This document shows positions 21,686 to 29,970 of a stretch of DNA of 64,000 nucleotides, piece by piece. The notes beneath the pieces were generated by a model. It had not been told where the DNA came from. It searched no databases and saw only the letters and a list, made by a program, of their open reading frames with translations. Origin of the DNA: Stenotrophomonas humi (GTDB lineage Bacteria > Pseudomonadota > Gammaproteobacteria > Xanthomonadales > Xanthomonadaceae); contig NZ_LDJI01000003.1 in the NCBI RefSeq assembly GCF_001431415.1, positions 114,904-178,903 on the forward strand, written 5' to 3'. The position numbers and the translations under genes are program-made. The first letter of the stretch is position 1. Every line of letters starts with the position of its first letter.

Positions 21686-21721
21686 CCATGGCGGCAAATG
21701 TTCCGCAACGCAAAAGAATGG
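21686..21721 (+). repeat. degenerate direct repeat of the purL 3' end
   Basis: Compared with purL positions 21368-21403, this stretch is ungapped and identical at 27 of 36 bases, including a 14-base identical core ATGTTCCGCAACGC. In the same phase it reads PWRQMFRNAKEWHC-stop against pur[18 protein letters not shown]. The two copies are 318 bases apart. It may be the remnant of a duplicated or displaced purL terminus left by an insertion; chance similarity is not excluded. Confidence 0.5.
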
Positions 21722-21950
21722 CATTGCTGAATAGGTGGCTTGGGAAAAATTTCGACTGAAACCAAAAATCCCATCGACATGCCCGCAGGCCAAGGCTCAG
21801 GGGGCAGATCCCACTTGCGGTCTGTGCGGGTGGGAACGGGTGATCGTCCTGGCACTGGCGGGGCACATCGGATTGTTTCCTAAGCACTTTCTTACCGGCC
21901 GCCGGAAAAATCGGGCCATTTTGTGGGCTGCTTCACAAATCGCCCTCCGT

Positions 21951-21968
21951 ACGTCAAATGCTTGACGT
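21951..21968. promoter_or_regulatory. perfect palindrome upstream of the giant adhesin
   Basis: ACGTCAA-atgc-TTGACGT, 7-bp arms around 4 bases, about 210 bases before the adhesin start, in the AT-richer part of the gap. The right arm contains TTGACG, a good -35 hexamer, so a regulator bound here would compete with polymerase. No recognised regulator fits. Confidence 0.4.
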
Positions 21969-22180
21969 TTGATGAATGCTCGTTCAACACTCAAACCATC
22001 CTGTAGCAAACCCATGCGTATGGAACGCAAGGGGATGCCACGACAGACGTGAGCCTTACGTGCCCGGCTTGGCCGGGTAGCGGGATCTACAACACCTCAG
22101 GGGGATCGTTGGGCTGTTCAGCTCAGCGATGGCGCTTTCTGCGAGCGGAAAAAAACCAGCCCACTTGAGGAGCAGTGACG

Positions 22181-25100
22181 ATGAATCGGATTTATCGCAA
22201 GGTGTGGAACAAGGCATTGGGGCAGTTGGTGGTGGCATCGGAATTGGCCACTTCCAGTTCGCCAGGGAGGGTCGTTGACGAGCGCCATGCGCACTCGCAT
22301 CGACTGCAGGCCTTGTCGCTGGCGGTTGCTTTGGGACTAGGAGCGGGAGCGATGGCGCCGCTCGCCCAGGCCCAATCGGTGGAAGTGGGTGGCTCCGCGC
22401 CATGCCTGGTGTTTGCCAGTCCGTGGCTGACCGAGTGCGCCACCGCCGGGAGTGCGCAGGCCAATGGCGCCAATGCCGTGGCCATCGGTGCTTCAACGGT
22501 TGCGTCGGGCGAGGGCAGCGTGGCGCTGGGTGCCGATGCTGAAGCCTCTGGTGCGTTCGCTACCGCGCAGGGCGCGCAAGCGTATGCCGCCGGGCAGCAG
22601 GCGCTGGCCAATGGCTTCCGCGCGGAAGCCTCCGGTCGCGGTACCACTGCGGTTGGCAGCTACAGCATCGCATCGGGAGATCTGGCTTCGGCCGTGGGCT
22701 ACGGCGCCGAGGCGAGTGGAGACTACGGTGTGGCAATGGGCTTGGCCGCATCGGCATCGGGTGTCAGCACCACGGCCATCGGCGAGTCGGCGATGGCCTC
22801 GGGCGAGGAATCCACCGCCGTGGGCGGCACCACGTTTGGCGGTTTGATCAGCACCAAGGCATCGGGCACCGGTGCATCTGCATTCGGCAACGGTGCGTGG
22901 GCGGTGGCAGACCAGACCACCGCCATCGGCTTCAACAGCTGGGCAGATGCGGAGAACAGCGTCGCGCTGGGTGCCAACGCGGTTGCCGAAGCGGCCAACA
23001 GCGTGGCCATCGGCGCAAATTCGTGGGCAGACCGTGAGAACACGGTATCCGTCGGCGACGTGGGTGCCGAACGTCAGATCACCAACGTCGCGGCCGGCAC
23101 CGAGGGCACTGATGCGGTGAACAAATCGCAGTTGGATGAAGTAGCGACGGTGGCGGCGACCACCAACAAGTATTTCCAGGCCAGCGGCAGCGCCGACAGC
23201 GATGCCGGCGCCTATGTCGAAGGCGACAACGCAACGGCTTCAGGCGAAGCGACCAATGCCATCGGCAACGGTGCATCGGCTTTCGGCAGTGGTGCCAATG
23301 CAGTGGCTGACGGTGCAACCGCAGTTGGCATGAACGCTCTTGCCGCCGGTCAGAACGCAGCAGCCTTCGGCCAGAACGCACAGGCCATCGGTCCGGGCGC
23401 GGTGGCGGTCGGCGGCAATGCGGTCGACGAGAACGGTGATGCCCTGATCAACGTGGGCGGTGTGCCAGTGCAGACCGGTGCGACTTCCGCCGGCGTTGGT
23501 GGTACGGCGCTGGGTGCCAGCGCGAATGCAGACGGTTTTGCCGCCACCGCAACGGGCGTAGGCGCGCAGGCCAGCGGCGATCAATCCACCGCCAACGGTG
23601 CGGTTGCCAATGCATTGGGCAACTTCAGCACCGCGACCGGCTCGCAGAGTCTGGCCGAAGGTGTTGGCACCACCGCGGTCGGCTTCAACGCTGCCGCGTA
23701 TGAAGACGGCAACGTCGCGGTCGGTCGCAATGCTTCGGCATTGGGCGCAGGCAGTCTGGCGATTGGCGACGGCGCCGAAACCGGCTTCGGTTTCTTCGGT
23801 ATCGGCGCAACCAATGCCGTGGCGATTGGCAGCGGCAGCTGGGCGTTTGGTGACGATGCGACGGCCGTAGGTGCGAATGCCTGGGCGTTTGGTCAGCAAT
23901 CGACGGCCATCGGCACCGGTGCTGAAGCGGGCAACACCAACTCGGTGGCACTGGGTGCGGGTTCCATTGCGGATCGCGACAACAGTGTCTCGGTCGGCAG
24001 TGAAGGTGCCGAGCGTCAGATCACCAATGTCGCCGACGGCACCGAAGCCACCGATGCGGTGAACAAGGGCCAGCTCGATGACGTAGCTGCGGTGGCGGGG
24101 GAAGGCCAGAAAGTGGCCAAGTACTTCCAGGCCAGCGGCAGCGCCGACAGTGATGCTGGTGCCTATGTCGAAGGCGACAACGCCACCGCTTCCGGTGAAG
24201 CGACCAATGCCATCGGCAATGGTGCATCGGCCTTCGGCAGTGGTGCCAATGCAGTGGCCAACGGCGCAACTGCGGTCGGCATGAATGCTCTGGCGGCCGG
24301 TCAGAACAGCGCAGCGTTCGGGCAGAACGCACAAGCTACCGGCCCGGCAGCAGTCGCCGTCGGCGGCAATGCAGTGGATGCCGACGGCAATCCGCTGATC
24401 ACCTCCGGTGGTGTGCCGGTGCAGACTGGAGCAACCAGCGCCGGTGTCGGCGGTACCGCACTGGGTGCCAGTGCCAGCGCGGATGGTTTTGCCGCAACCG
24501 CAACCGGTGTAGGGGCCTTTGCCGGTGGTGCGCAATCAGCGGCATTTGGCGCGGTTGCCAGTGCTGTCGGCGATTACAGCACCTCAATCGGTACGCAGAG
24601 TGCAGCGACCGGCACCAGCAGCGTGGCTATCGGCGGCCCGGCGGATCTGATTCCAGGCTTTGGTTTCTTCGTCGATACCCAGGCAAGCGGTGAAACATCC
24701 ACGGCGGTAGGCGCTGGTGCCATCGCATCGGGTGATTACGCGTTGGCTTCCGGCGCGTTGAGTGAAGCGTCGGGAACAGAGGCGACTGCCATTGGCTTCT
24801 TCGCCTACGCGCCGGGCGACAACGCCAGCGCATTGGGCGCGGAGAGCTGGGCCAGCGGTGCCAACAGCACGGCGGTCGGCTTCTACAGCACCAGCCGTGG
24901 TGCCGATAGCACCGCGCTGGGTTCCAACGCCGAGGCCGTTGCTGCCAACAGCGTGGCGCTTGGTGCGGGTTCGGTCGCCGATCGTGCCGACAGCGTGTCG
25001 GTTGGCAGCGAAGGTGCCGAACGCCAGATCACCAACGTCGCGGCCGGTACCGAAGGCACCGATGCGGTGAACAAATCGCAGTTGGACGAAGTAGCGACGG

Positions 25101-28100
25101 TGGCGGCGACCACCAACAAGTATTTCCAGGCCAGCGGCAGCGCCGACAGCGATGCCGGCGCCTATGTCGAAGGCGACAACGCGACAGCTGCTGGCGAAGC
25201 CACAAACGCGATTGGCAACGGTGCATCGGCTTTCGGCAGTGGTGCCAATGCAGTGGCTGACGGTGCAACCGCAGTTGGCATGAACGCTCTTGCCGCCGGT
25301 CAGAACGCAGCGGCCTTCGGCCAGAACGCACAGGCCATCGGCCCTGGTGCAGTCGCCGTCGGTGGTAACGCGGTGGATGAGGACGGCGATCCGCTGATCA
25401 ACGTGGGCGGCGTCCCGGTGCAGACCGGTGCGACCTCCGCCGGCGTTGGTGGCACGGCGCTGGGCGCCAGCGCGAATGCGGATGGCTTTGCTGCCACGGC
25501 AACGGGCGTGGGCGCGCAGGCCAGCGGCGATCAATCCACCGCCAACGGTGCGGTTGCCAATGCATTGGGCAACTTCAGCACCGCGACCGGCTCGCAGAGT
25601 CTGGCCGAAGGTGTCGGCACCACCGCGGTCGGCTTCAACGCTGCTGCGTATGAAGACGGCAACGTCGCGGTCGGTCGCAATGCTTCGGCATTGGGCGCAG
25701 GCAGTCTGGCGATTGGCGACGGCGCTGAAACCGGCTTCGGTTTCTTCGGTATCGGCGCAACCAATGCCGTGGCGATTGGCAGCGGCAGCTGGGCGTTTGG
25801 TGACGATGCGACGGCCGTAGGTGCGAATGCCTGGGCGTTTGGTCAGCAATCGACGGCCATCGGCACCGGTGCTGAAGCGGGCAACACCAATTCGGTGGCA
25901 CTGGGTGCGGGTTCCATTGCGGATCGCGACAACAGTGTCTCGGTCGGCAGTGAAGGTGCCGAGCGTCAGATCACCAACGTCGCCGACGGCACCGAAGCCA
26001 CCGATGCGGTGAACAAGGGCCAGCTCGATGACGTAGCTGCGGTTGCGGAGGAAGGCCAGAAAGTGGCCAAGTACTTCCAGGCCAGCGGCAGCGCCGACAG
26101 TGATGCCGGTGCTTATGTCGAAGGCGACAACGCCACCGCTTCCGGTGAAGCGACCAATGCCATCGGTAACGGTGCATCGGCCTTCGGCAGTGGTGCCAAT
26201 GCAGTGGCCAACGGCGCAACTGCGGTCGGCATGAATGCTCTGGCGGCCGGTCAGAACAGCGCAGCGTTCGGCCAGAACGCACAGGCCATCGGCCCGGGCG
26301 CGGTGGCGGTCGGCGGCAATGCGGTGGATGAAGATGGTGATCCGCTGATCAACGTGGGCGGCGTGCCGGTGCAGACCGGGGCAACCAGCGCGGGGGTCGG
26401 TGGTACCGCACTGGGTGCCAGTGCAAACGCGGATGGCTTCGCTGCAACGGCAACGGGCGTAGGTGCGCAGGCCAGCGGCGATCAATCCACCGCCAACGGT
26501 GCGGTCGCCAATGCACTGGGCAACTTCAGTACGGCGACCGGTTCACAGAGTCTGGCCGAAGGTGCAGGTACCACGGCCGTGGGTTACAACGCTGCCGCGT
26601 ACGAAGACGGCAACGTCGCGGTCGGCCGCAATGCGTCGGCGCTCGGTGCGGGTAGCTTGGCGATTGGTGACGGCGCTGAAACCGGTTTCGGCTTCTTCGG
26701 TATCGGCGCAACCAATGCCGTAGCGATTGGCAGCGGCAGTTGGGCGTTCGGTGACGATGCAACGGCCGTGGGAGCCAATGCCTGGGCAGTGGGTCAGCAG
26801 ACCACCGCTATCGGCATGGGCTCGGAGGCCAGTGGCACCAACTCGGTAGCGCTCGGTGCAGGGTCAGTGGCAGATCGCGACGACAGCGTCTCGGTGGGCA
26901 GTGAAGGTGCCGAGCGTCAGATCACCAATGTCGCGGCCGGCACCGAAGCCACCGATGCGGTGAACAAGGGTCAGCTCGATGACGTGGCTGCGGTGGCGGA
27001 GGAAGGCCAGAAGGTGGCCAAGTACTTCCAGGCCAGCGGCAGTGCCGACAGTGATGCCGGTGCGTATGTGGAAGGCGACAACGCTACCGCTGCCGGTGAA
27101 GCGACCAATGCCATCGGCAACGGTGCGTCTGCATACGGCAGTGGTGCCAATGCGTTGGCAGACAATGCCACCGCGCTGGGTACCAATGCGCTGGCCACCG
27201 GTGCCGGGGCGATTGCATTGGGTGTGAATGCCAACGCTGCCACTCAGAACGGCATCGCCATTGGTACCGACGCAGCGACAGACAGTGGTGGCTTCATGGC
27301 CATCGGTGCAGGCAGCAGTGCGAAGGGTCTGTTCGCCTCGGCTGTCGGTACCGACGCACAGGCGGCGGGACTGGCTGCCACGGCCGTGGGTACTTCGGCA
27401 TGGGCGACGGGGCGTGAATCCACCGCAATCGGTATGGGTTCCACTGCGGATGCCTGGCAGGCCGTAGCGGTAGGCAGTGGTGCTTACGCCACGTTCTTCG
27501 GCACTGCCGTGGGTACGTCAGCGCAAGCTGCCGAGGTGGCAACAGCCGTTGGTCAGAACGCCATCGCGGGCATTGCCGGTGCGGCATTCGGCGTGCAGAG
27601 CCGTGCCGGTGAGGGCGGTGTGTCGGTCGGCAACAACGCGACCACCGGCGAGATGGGCGTGGCCGTCGGCACCAACTCATTGGCAGGGCAGGACGCGGCC
27701 AGCGAAACCCTCGGCAAGCACACCACGGCGGTCGGCGCCGAGGCCTGGGCCACCGAGGATGGTGCGACGGTGGTGGGTTACAACAGTTATGCGCAGGCGC
27801 AGGACTCGGTGGTGCTGGGTTCCAACACCTGGACCACCAAGGACGCGCGCAACAGCGTGGCCCTGGGTGCGGGCTCGCTGGCGGACCGTGCCAACGCGGT
27901 GTCGGTGGGTGCGGCGCAGGCGTGGACCGATGCGGCAGGTGTCACCCATGCGGCCATCGACCGTCAGATCACCAACGTCGCAGCCGGCACCGAAGGCACT
28001 GATGCAGTGAACAAGAACCAGCTGGATGCCGTTGCGGACCTGGCCGGCGAAACCAACAAGTACTTCCAGGCCAGCGGTGAGGGCGTGGCCACTGCCAGCG

Positions 28101-29815
28101 GTGGCAACAGCGTCGCAGCGGGCTCCGGTGCGACGGCCAGCGCCGAACGCAGCACAGCGTTGGGTACCGCAAGTCTGGCCAATGCGAACGGTGCGACGGC
28201 GGTGGGTGCCGATGCCTCGGCACGTGCGGCCAACAGCACCGCGCTGGGACGGCAGACCTCGATCACCGCTGTCAACGGCGTGGCGATTGGGTATGGCGCC
28301 TTTGCCAGCAATGGCGTCAACAGCGTGGCCATTGGTTCCGGCGCGGGTGTGTCCGGCGCCAACTCGGTGGCACTGGGTGCCGGTTCGCGTGCGACCGAAG
28401 CCAATGTGGTGTCGGTGGGCGCAGGCCCGGGCGGTACCGGCCCGGCAAGTCGTCGCATCATCAACGTCGCCAACGGCCGCGTGGCGGAAGGCAGCAGCGA
28501 TGCGGTCACCGGCGGGCAGCTGCATGTCACCAACCAGCGGGTGGGTGCGGTGGAAACGCGGGTCAACGATATCGACGGCCGCATCGGTGATGTGGAAGGT
28601 GTGGCCGCCAACGCGGTGACCTACGACGATGCCAATCGCAGCAAGTTGACGTTGTCCGGGTTGCAGGGCACCACGCTGGACAACGTTGCTGGCGGCAGCA
28701 TCGCCGCGGGCAGCATGCAGGCCATCAACGGTGGGCAGCTGTTCCAGTCGCTGGGCAACATGGCCAGCTTCCTGGGCGGCGGTGCAGGCATCGGCATGCA
28801 GGGTGTGTTCGTGGCCCCGACCTATGTGATTCAAGGCAGCAGTTACAACAATGTCGGCGCCGCACTGAACGCACTTGACCAACAGGTCAGCTCGATCAAT
28901 ACCCGCATTGCCGGAAACGGAAACGGAAACGGAAACGGAAACGGCAACGGCAACGGCAACGGAAATGGAAATGGCAATGGCAACGGCAACGGCAACGGCA
29001 ACGGCAAAAAGCCGGGCGTGGCGACTGCCGCTGTCGTGGCCGACGTCGATATCACGACCACCGTGGCGGCGACCGGTGGTGCGGTCGTAGGCGATCAGGC
29101 CACGGCCAACGACGTCACCGGTACTGCGGTTGGCAACAACAGCTACGCACATGGCCCCAACGACACCGCACTGGGCAGCAACGCACGCGTCGATGCCGAC
29201 GGCAGTACGGCGGTAGGGGCCAACACCCATATCAGCGCAGCGGCAACCAATGCGCTGGCAGCGGGCGAGGGTGCATCGGTCAGTGCCGCATCGGGTACAG
29301 CGTTGGGCCAGGGAGCCAGCGTGACCGCACAGGGTGCGGTGGCATTGGGCCAGGGCTCGGTGGCGGATCGTGCCAATACGGTGTCTGTGGGCAGCAGTGG
29401 CAGTGAACGCCAGGTCACCAACGTCGCCGCTGGTACCCAGGCAACCGACGCGGTCAACAAGGGCCAGTTGGACCAGGGCGTTGCCTCGGCCAACAGCTAC
29501 ACCGACAGCAAGATGAGCAGCCTGACGGACAGCTTCAGCGGTCTGCGCAATGACATGGACAACCGCCTGCGCAATGTCGACCGTCGTATCGACCGGCAAG
29601 GCGCGATGAATGCGGCGATGTTGAACATGGCCACCAGTGCCGCCGGCGTGCGCACCCAGAACCGGGTGGGCGTGGGCGTGGGCTTCCAGAGTGGCGAGTC
29701 GGCGCTGTCGTTGGGTTACCAGCGTGCGATCAGTGACCGTGCAACGGTCACCTTCGGTGGCGCGTTCAGCAGCGATGACAGTTCGGTAGGCGTTGGCGCC
29801 GGCTTCGGCTGGTAA
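22181..29815 (+). CDS. giant YadA-like trimeric autotransporter adhesin (type Vc)
   Basis: A 2544-residue surface adhesin related to Xanthomonas XadA/YadA. ATG 22181 is chosen because AGGAG (22168-22172) is 8 bases upstream; the GTG at 22175 is too close. Order: ESPR-type extended signal peptide (MNRIYRKVWNKALGQ, hydrophobic core to about residue 67); a short Cys-containing region; YadA-head repeats of about 14 residues (A-x-A-x-G-x-x-x-x-A-S/N-G) interrupted by neck motifs ERQITNVAAGTEGTDAVNK; long repeated modules from 23168 to 28057; a further head, neck and a domain with TYVIQGSSYNNVGAALNALD; a 15-fold Gly-Asn linker (28913-29002); a second small head and neck; coiled coil; and a C-terminal YadA anchor of four strands ending in GAGFGW. 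It trimerises and exports its own passenger. Ligand unknown. Confidence 0.95.
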   Translation: MNRIYRKVWNKALGQLVVASELATSSSPGRVVDERHAHSHRLQALSLAVALGLGAGAMAPLAQAQSVEVGGSAPCLVFASPWLTECATAGSAQANGANAVAIGASTVASGEGSVALGADAEASGAFATAQGAQAYAAGQQALANGFRAEASGRGTTAVGSYSIASGDLASAVGYGAEASGDYGVAMGLAASASGVSTTAIGESAMASGEESTAVGGTTFGGLISTKASGTGASAFGNGAWAVADQTTAIGFNSWADAENSVALGANAVAEAANSVAIGANSWADRENTVSVGDVGAERQITNVAAGTEGTDAVNKSQLDEVATVAATTNKYFQASGSADSDAGAYVEGDNATASGEATNAIGNGASAFGSGANAVADGATAVGMNALAAGQNAAAFGQNAQAIGPGAVAVGGNAVDENGDALINVGGVPVQTGATSAGVGGTALGASANADGFAATATGVGAQASGDQSTANGAVANALGNFSTATGSQSLAEGVGTTAVGFNAAAYEDGNVAVGRNASALGAGSLAIGDGAETGFGFFGIGATNAVAIGSGSWAFGDDATAVGANAWAFGQQSTAIGTGAEAGNTNSVALGAGSIADRDNSVSVGSEGAERQITNVADGTEATDAVNKGQLDDVAAVAGEGQKVAKYFQASGSADSDAGAYVEGDNATASGEATNAIGNGASAFGSGANAVANGATAVGMNALAAGQNSAAFGQNAQATGPAAVAVGGNAVDADGNPLITSGGVPVQTGATSAGVGGTALGASASADGFAATATGVGAFAGGAQSAAFGAVASAVGDYSTSIGTQSAATGTSSVAIGGPADLIPGFGFFVDTQASGETSTAVGAGAIASGDYALASGALSEASGTEATAIGFFAYAPGDNASALGAESWASGANSTAVGFYSTSRGADSTALGSNAEAVAANSVALGAGSVADRADSVSVGSEGAERQITNVAAGTEGTDAVNKSQLDEVATVAATTNKYFQASGSADSDAGAYVEGDNATAAGEATNAIGNGASAFGSGANAVADGATAVGMNALAAGQNAAAFGQNAQAIGPGAVAVGGNAVDEDGDPLINVGGVPVQTGATSAGVGGTALGASANADGFAATATGVGAQASGDQSTANGAVANALGNFSTATGSQSLAEGVGTTAVGFNAAAYEDGNVAVGRNASALGAGSLAIGDGAETGFGFFGIGATNAVAIGSGSWAFGDDATAVGANAWAFGQQSTAIGTGAEAGNTNSVALGAGSIADRDNSVSVGSEGAERQITNVADGTEATDAVNKGQLDDVAAVAEEGQKVAKYFQASGSADSDAGAYVEGDNATASGEATNAIGNGASAFGSGANAVANGATAVGMNALAAGQNSAAFGQNAQAIGPGAVAVGGNAVDEDGDPLINVGGVPVQTGATSAGVGGTALGASANADGFAATATGVGAQASGDQSTANGAVANALGNFSTATGSQSLAEGAGTTAVGYNAAAYEDGNVAVGRNASALGAGSLAIGDGAETGFGFFGIGATNAVAIGSGSWAFGDDATAVGANAWAVGQQTTAIGMGSEASGTNSVALGAGSVADRDDSVSVGSEGAERQITNVAAGTEATDAVNKGQLDDVAAVAEEGQKVAKYFQASGSADSDAGAYVEGDNATAAGEATNAIGNGASAYGSGANALADNATALGTNALATGAGAIALGVNANAATQNGIAIGTDAATDSGGFMAIGAGSSAKGLFASAVGTDAQAAGLAATAVGTSAWATGRESTAIGMGSTADAWQAVAVGSGAYATFFGTAVGTSAQAAEVATAVGQNAIAGIAGAAFGVQSRAGEGGVSVGNNATTGEMGVAVGTNSLAGQDAASETLGKHTTAVGAEAWATEDGATVVGYNSYAQAQDSVVLGSNTWTTKDARNSVALGAGSLADRANAVSVGAAQAWTDAAGVTHAAIDRQITNVAAGTEGTDAVNKNQLDAVADLAGETNKYFQASGEGVATASGGNSVAAGSGATASAERSTALGTASLANANGATAVGADASARAANSTALGRQTSITAVNGVAIGYGAFASNGVNSVAIGSGAGVSGANSVALGAGSRATEANVVSVGAGPGGTGPASRRIINVANGRVAEGSSDAVTGGQLHVTNQRVGAVETRVNDIDGRIGDVEGVAANAVTYDDANRSKLTLSGLQGTTLDNVAGGSIAAGSMQAINGGQLFQSLGNMASFLGGGAGIGMQGVFVAPTYVIQGSSYNNVGAALNALDQQVSSINTRIAGNGNGNGNGNGNGNGNGNGNGNGNGNGNGNGKKPGVATAAVVADVDITTTVAATGGAVVGDQATANDVTGTAVGNNSYAHGPNDTALGSNARVDADGSTAVGANTHISAAATNALAAGEGASVSAASGTALGQGASVTAQGAVALGQGSVADRANTVSVGSSGSERQVTNVAAGTQATDAVNKGQLDQGVASANSYTDSKMSSLTDSFSGLRNDMDNRLRNVDRRIDRQGAMNAAMLNMATSAAGVRTQNRVGVGVGFQSGESALSLGYQRAISDRATVTFGGAFSSDDSSVGVGAGFGW
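23168..28057 (+). repeat. long in-frame head-neck modules of the adhesin
   Basis: Each module starts at KYFQASGSADSDAG. Starts: 23168, 24119, 25118, 26069, 27020, with a shorter divergent start at 28058. Lengths are 317, 333, 317, 317 and 346 codons. The modules at 23168 and 25118 differ at only 4 of 317 residues and by few synonymous bases, and lie exactly 1950 bases apart. The one at 26069 is also very close. The modules at 24119 and 27020 share the first third and the neck but have different head sequences in the middle. Confidence 0.95.
28913..29002 (+). repeat. hexanucleotide repeat coding for (Gly-Asn)15
   Basis: Fifteen tandem GGM-AAY units (GGAAAC, GGCAAC, GGAAAT, GGCAAT variants). 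They encode an uninterrupted Gly-Asn linker that separates the long head region from the membrane-proximal second head. Being six bases long, gain or loss of units changes linker length without a frameshift. Confidence 0.95.
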
Positions 29816-29830
29816 CCACGGCAAGGTTTT

Positions 29831-29854
29831 GCCTCCGCCCGCTGCGGCGGAGGC
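29831..29854 (+). terminator. hairpin after the adhesin gene
   Basis: GCCTCCGCC / GGCGGAGGC, 9-bp stem with a 6-base loop, 15 bases after the stop. No U run on the plus strand, so it could slow rather than fully stop transcription into the protease gene. Confidence 0.5.
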
Positions 29855-29970
29855 ATCCGGGTTCGTGACCATCGGCTGTTTCATCCCCCGATGCAGCCGG
29901 TGCGAGCCAGGACGGCAAGGCAATGCAGCAATGGAGTTCCATCCCTGTTCCACCAGACGAGAGATCGAAC

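Larger units (their letters stand above)
21413..22180 (+). other. 768-base gene-free region between purL and the giant adhesin
   Basis: Contains the purL terminator, a degenerate displaced copy of the purL 3' end (21686-21721), a perfect palindrome (21951-21968) and an AT-richer stretch around 21890-22030 that probably carries the adhesin promoter. No open frame in it looks like a functional gene. Confidence 0.6.

Noticed and set aside
21494..21730. A 78-codon gene after purL
   Set aside because: No ribosome site and no domain; only its end resembles the purL C-terminus, which is better described as a degenerate repeat.
24584..26485. Long open frames on the minus strand inside the giant adhesin (e.g. 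633 codons) and at 27677-30028
   Set aside because: They mirror the repetitive, GC-rich adhesin on the other strand, show Arg/His/Cys-rich repeats with no domain, and have no start signals.
28913..29002. Phase-variable on/off switch by the hexamer repeat
   Set aside because: Unit length is six, so slippage never shifts the frame; only length variation is possible.
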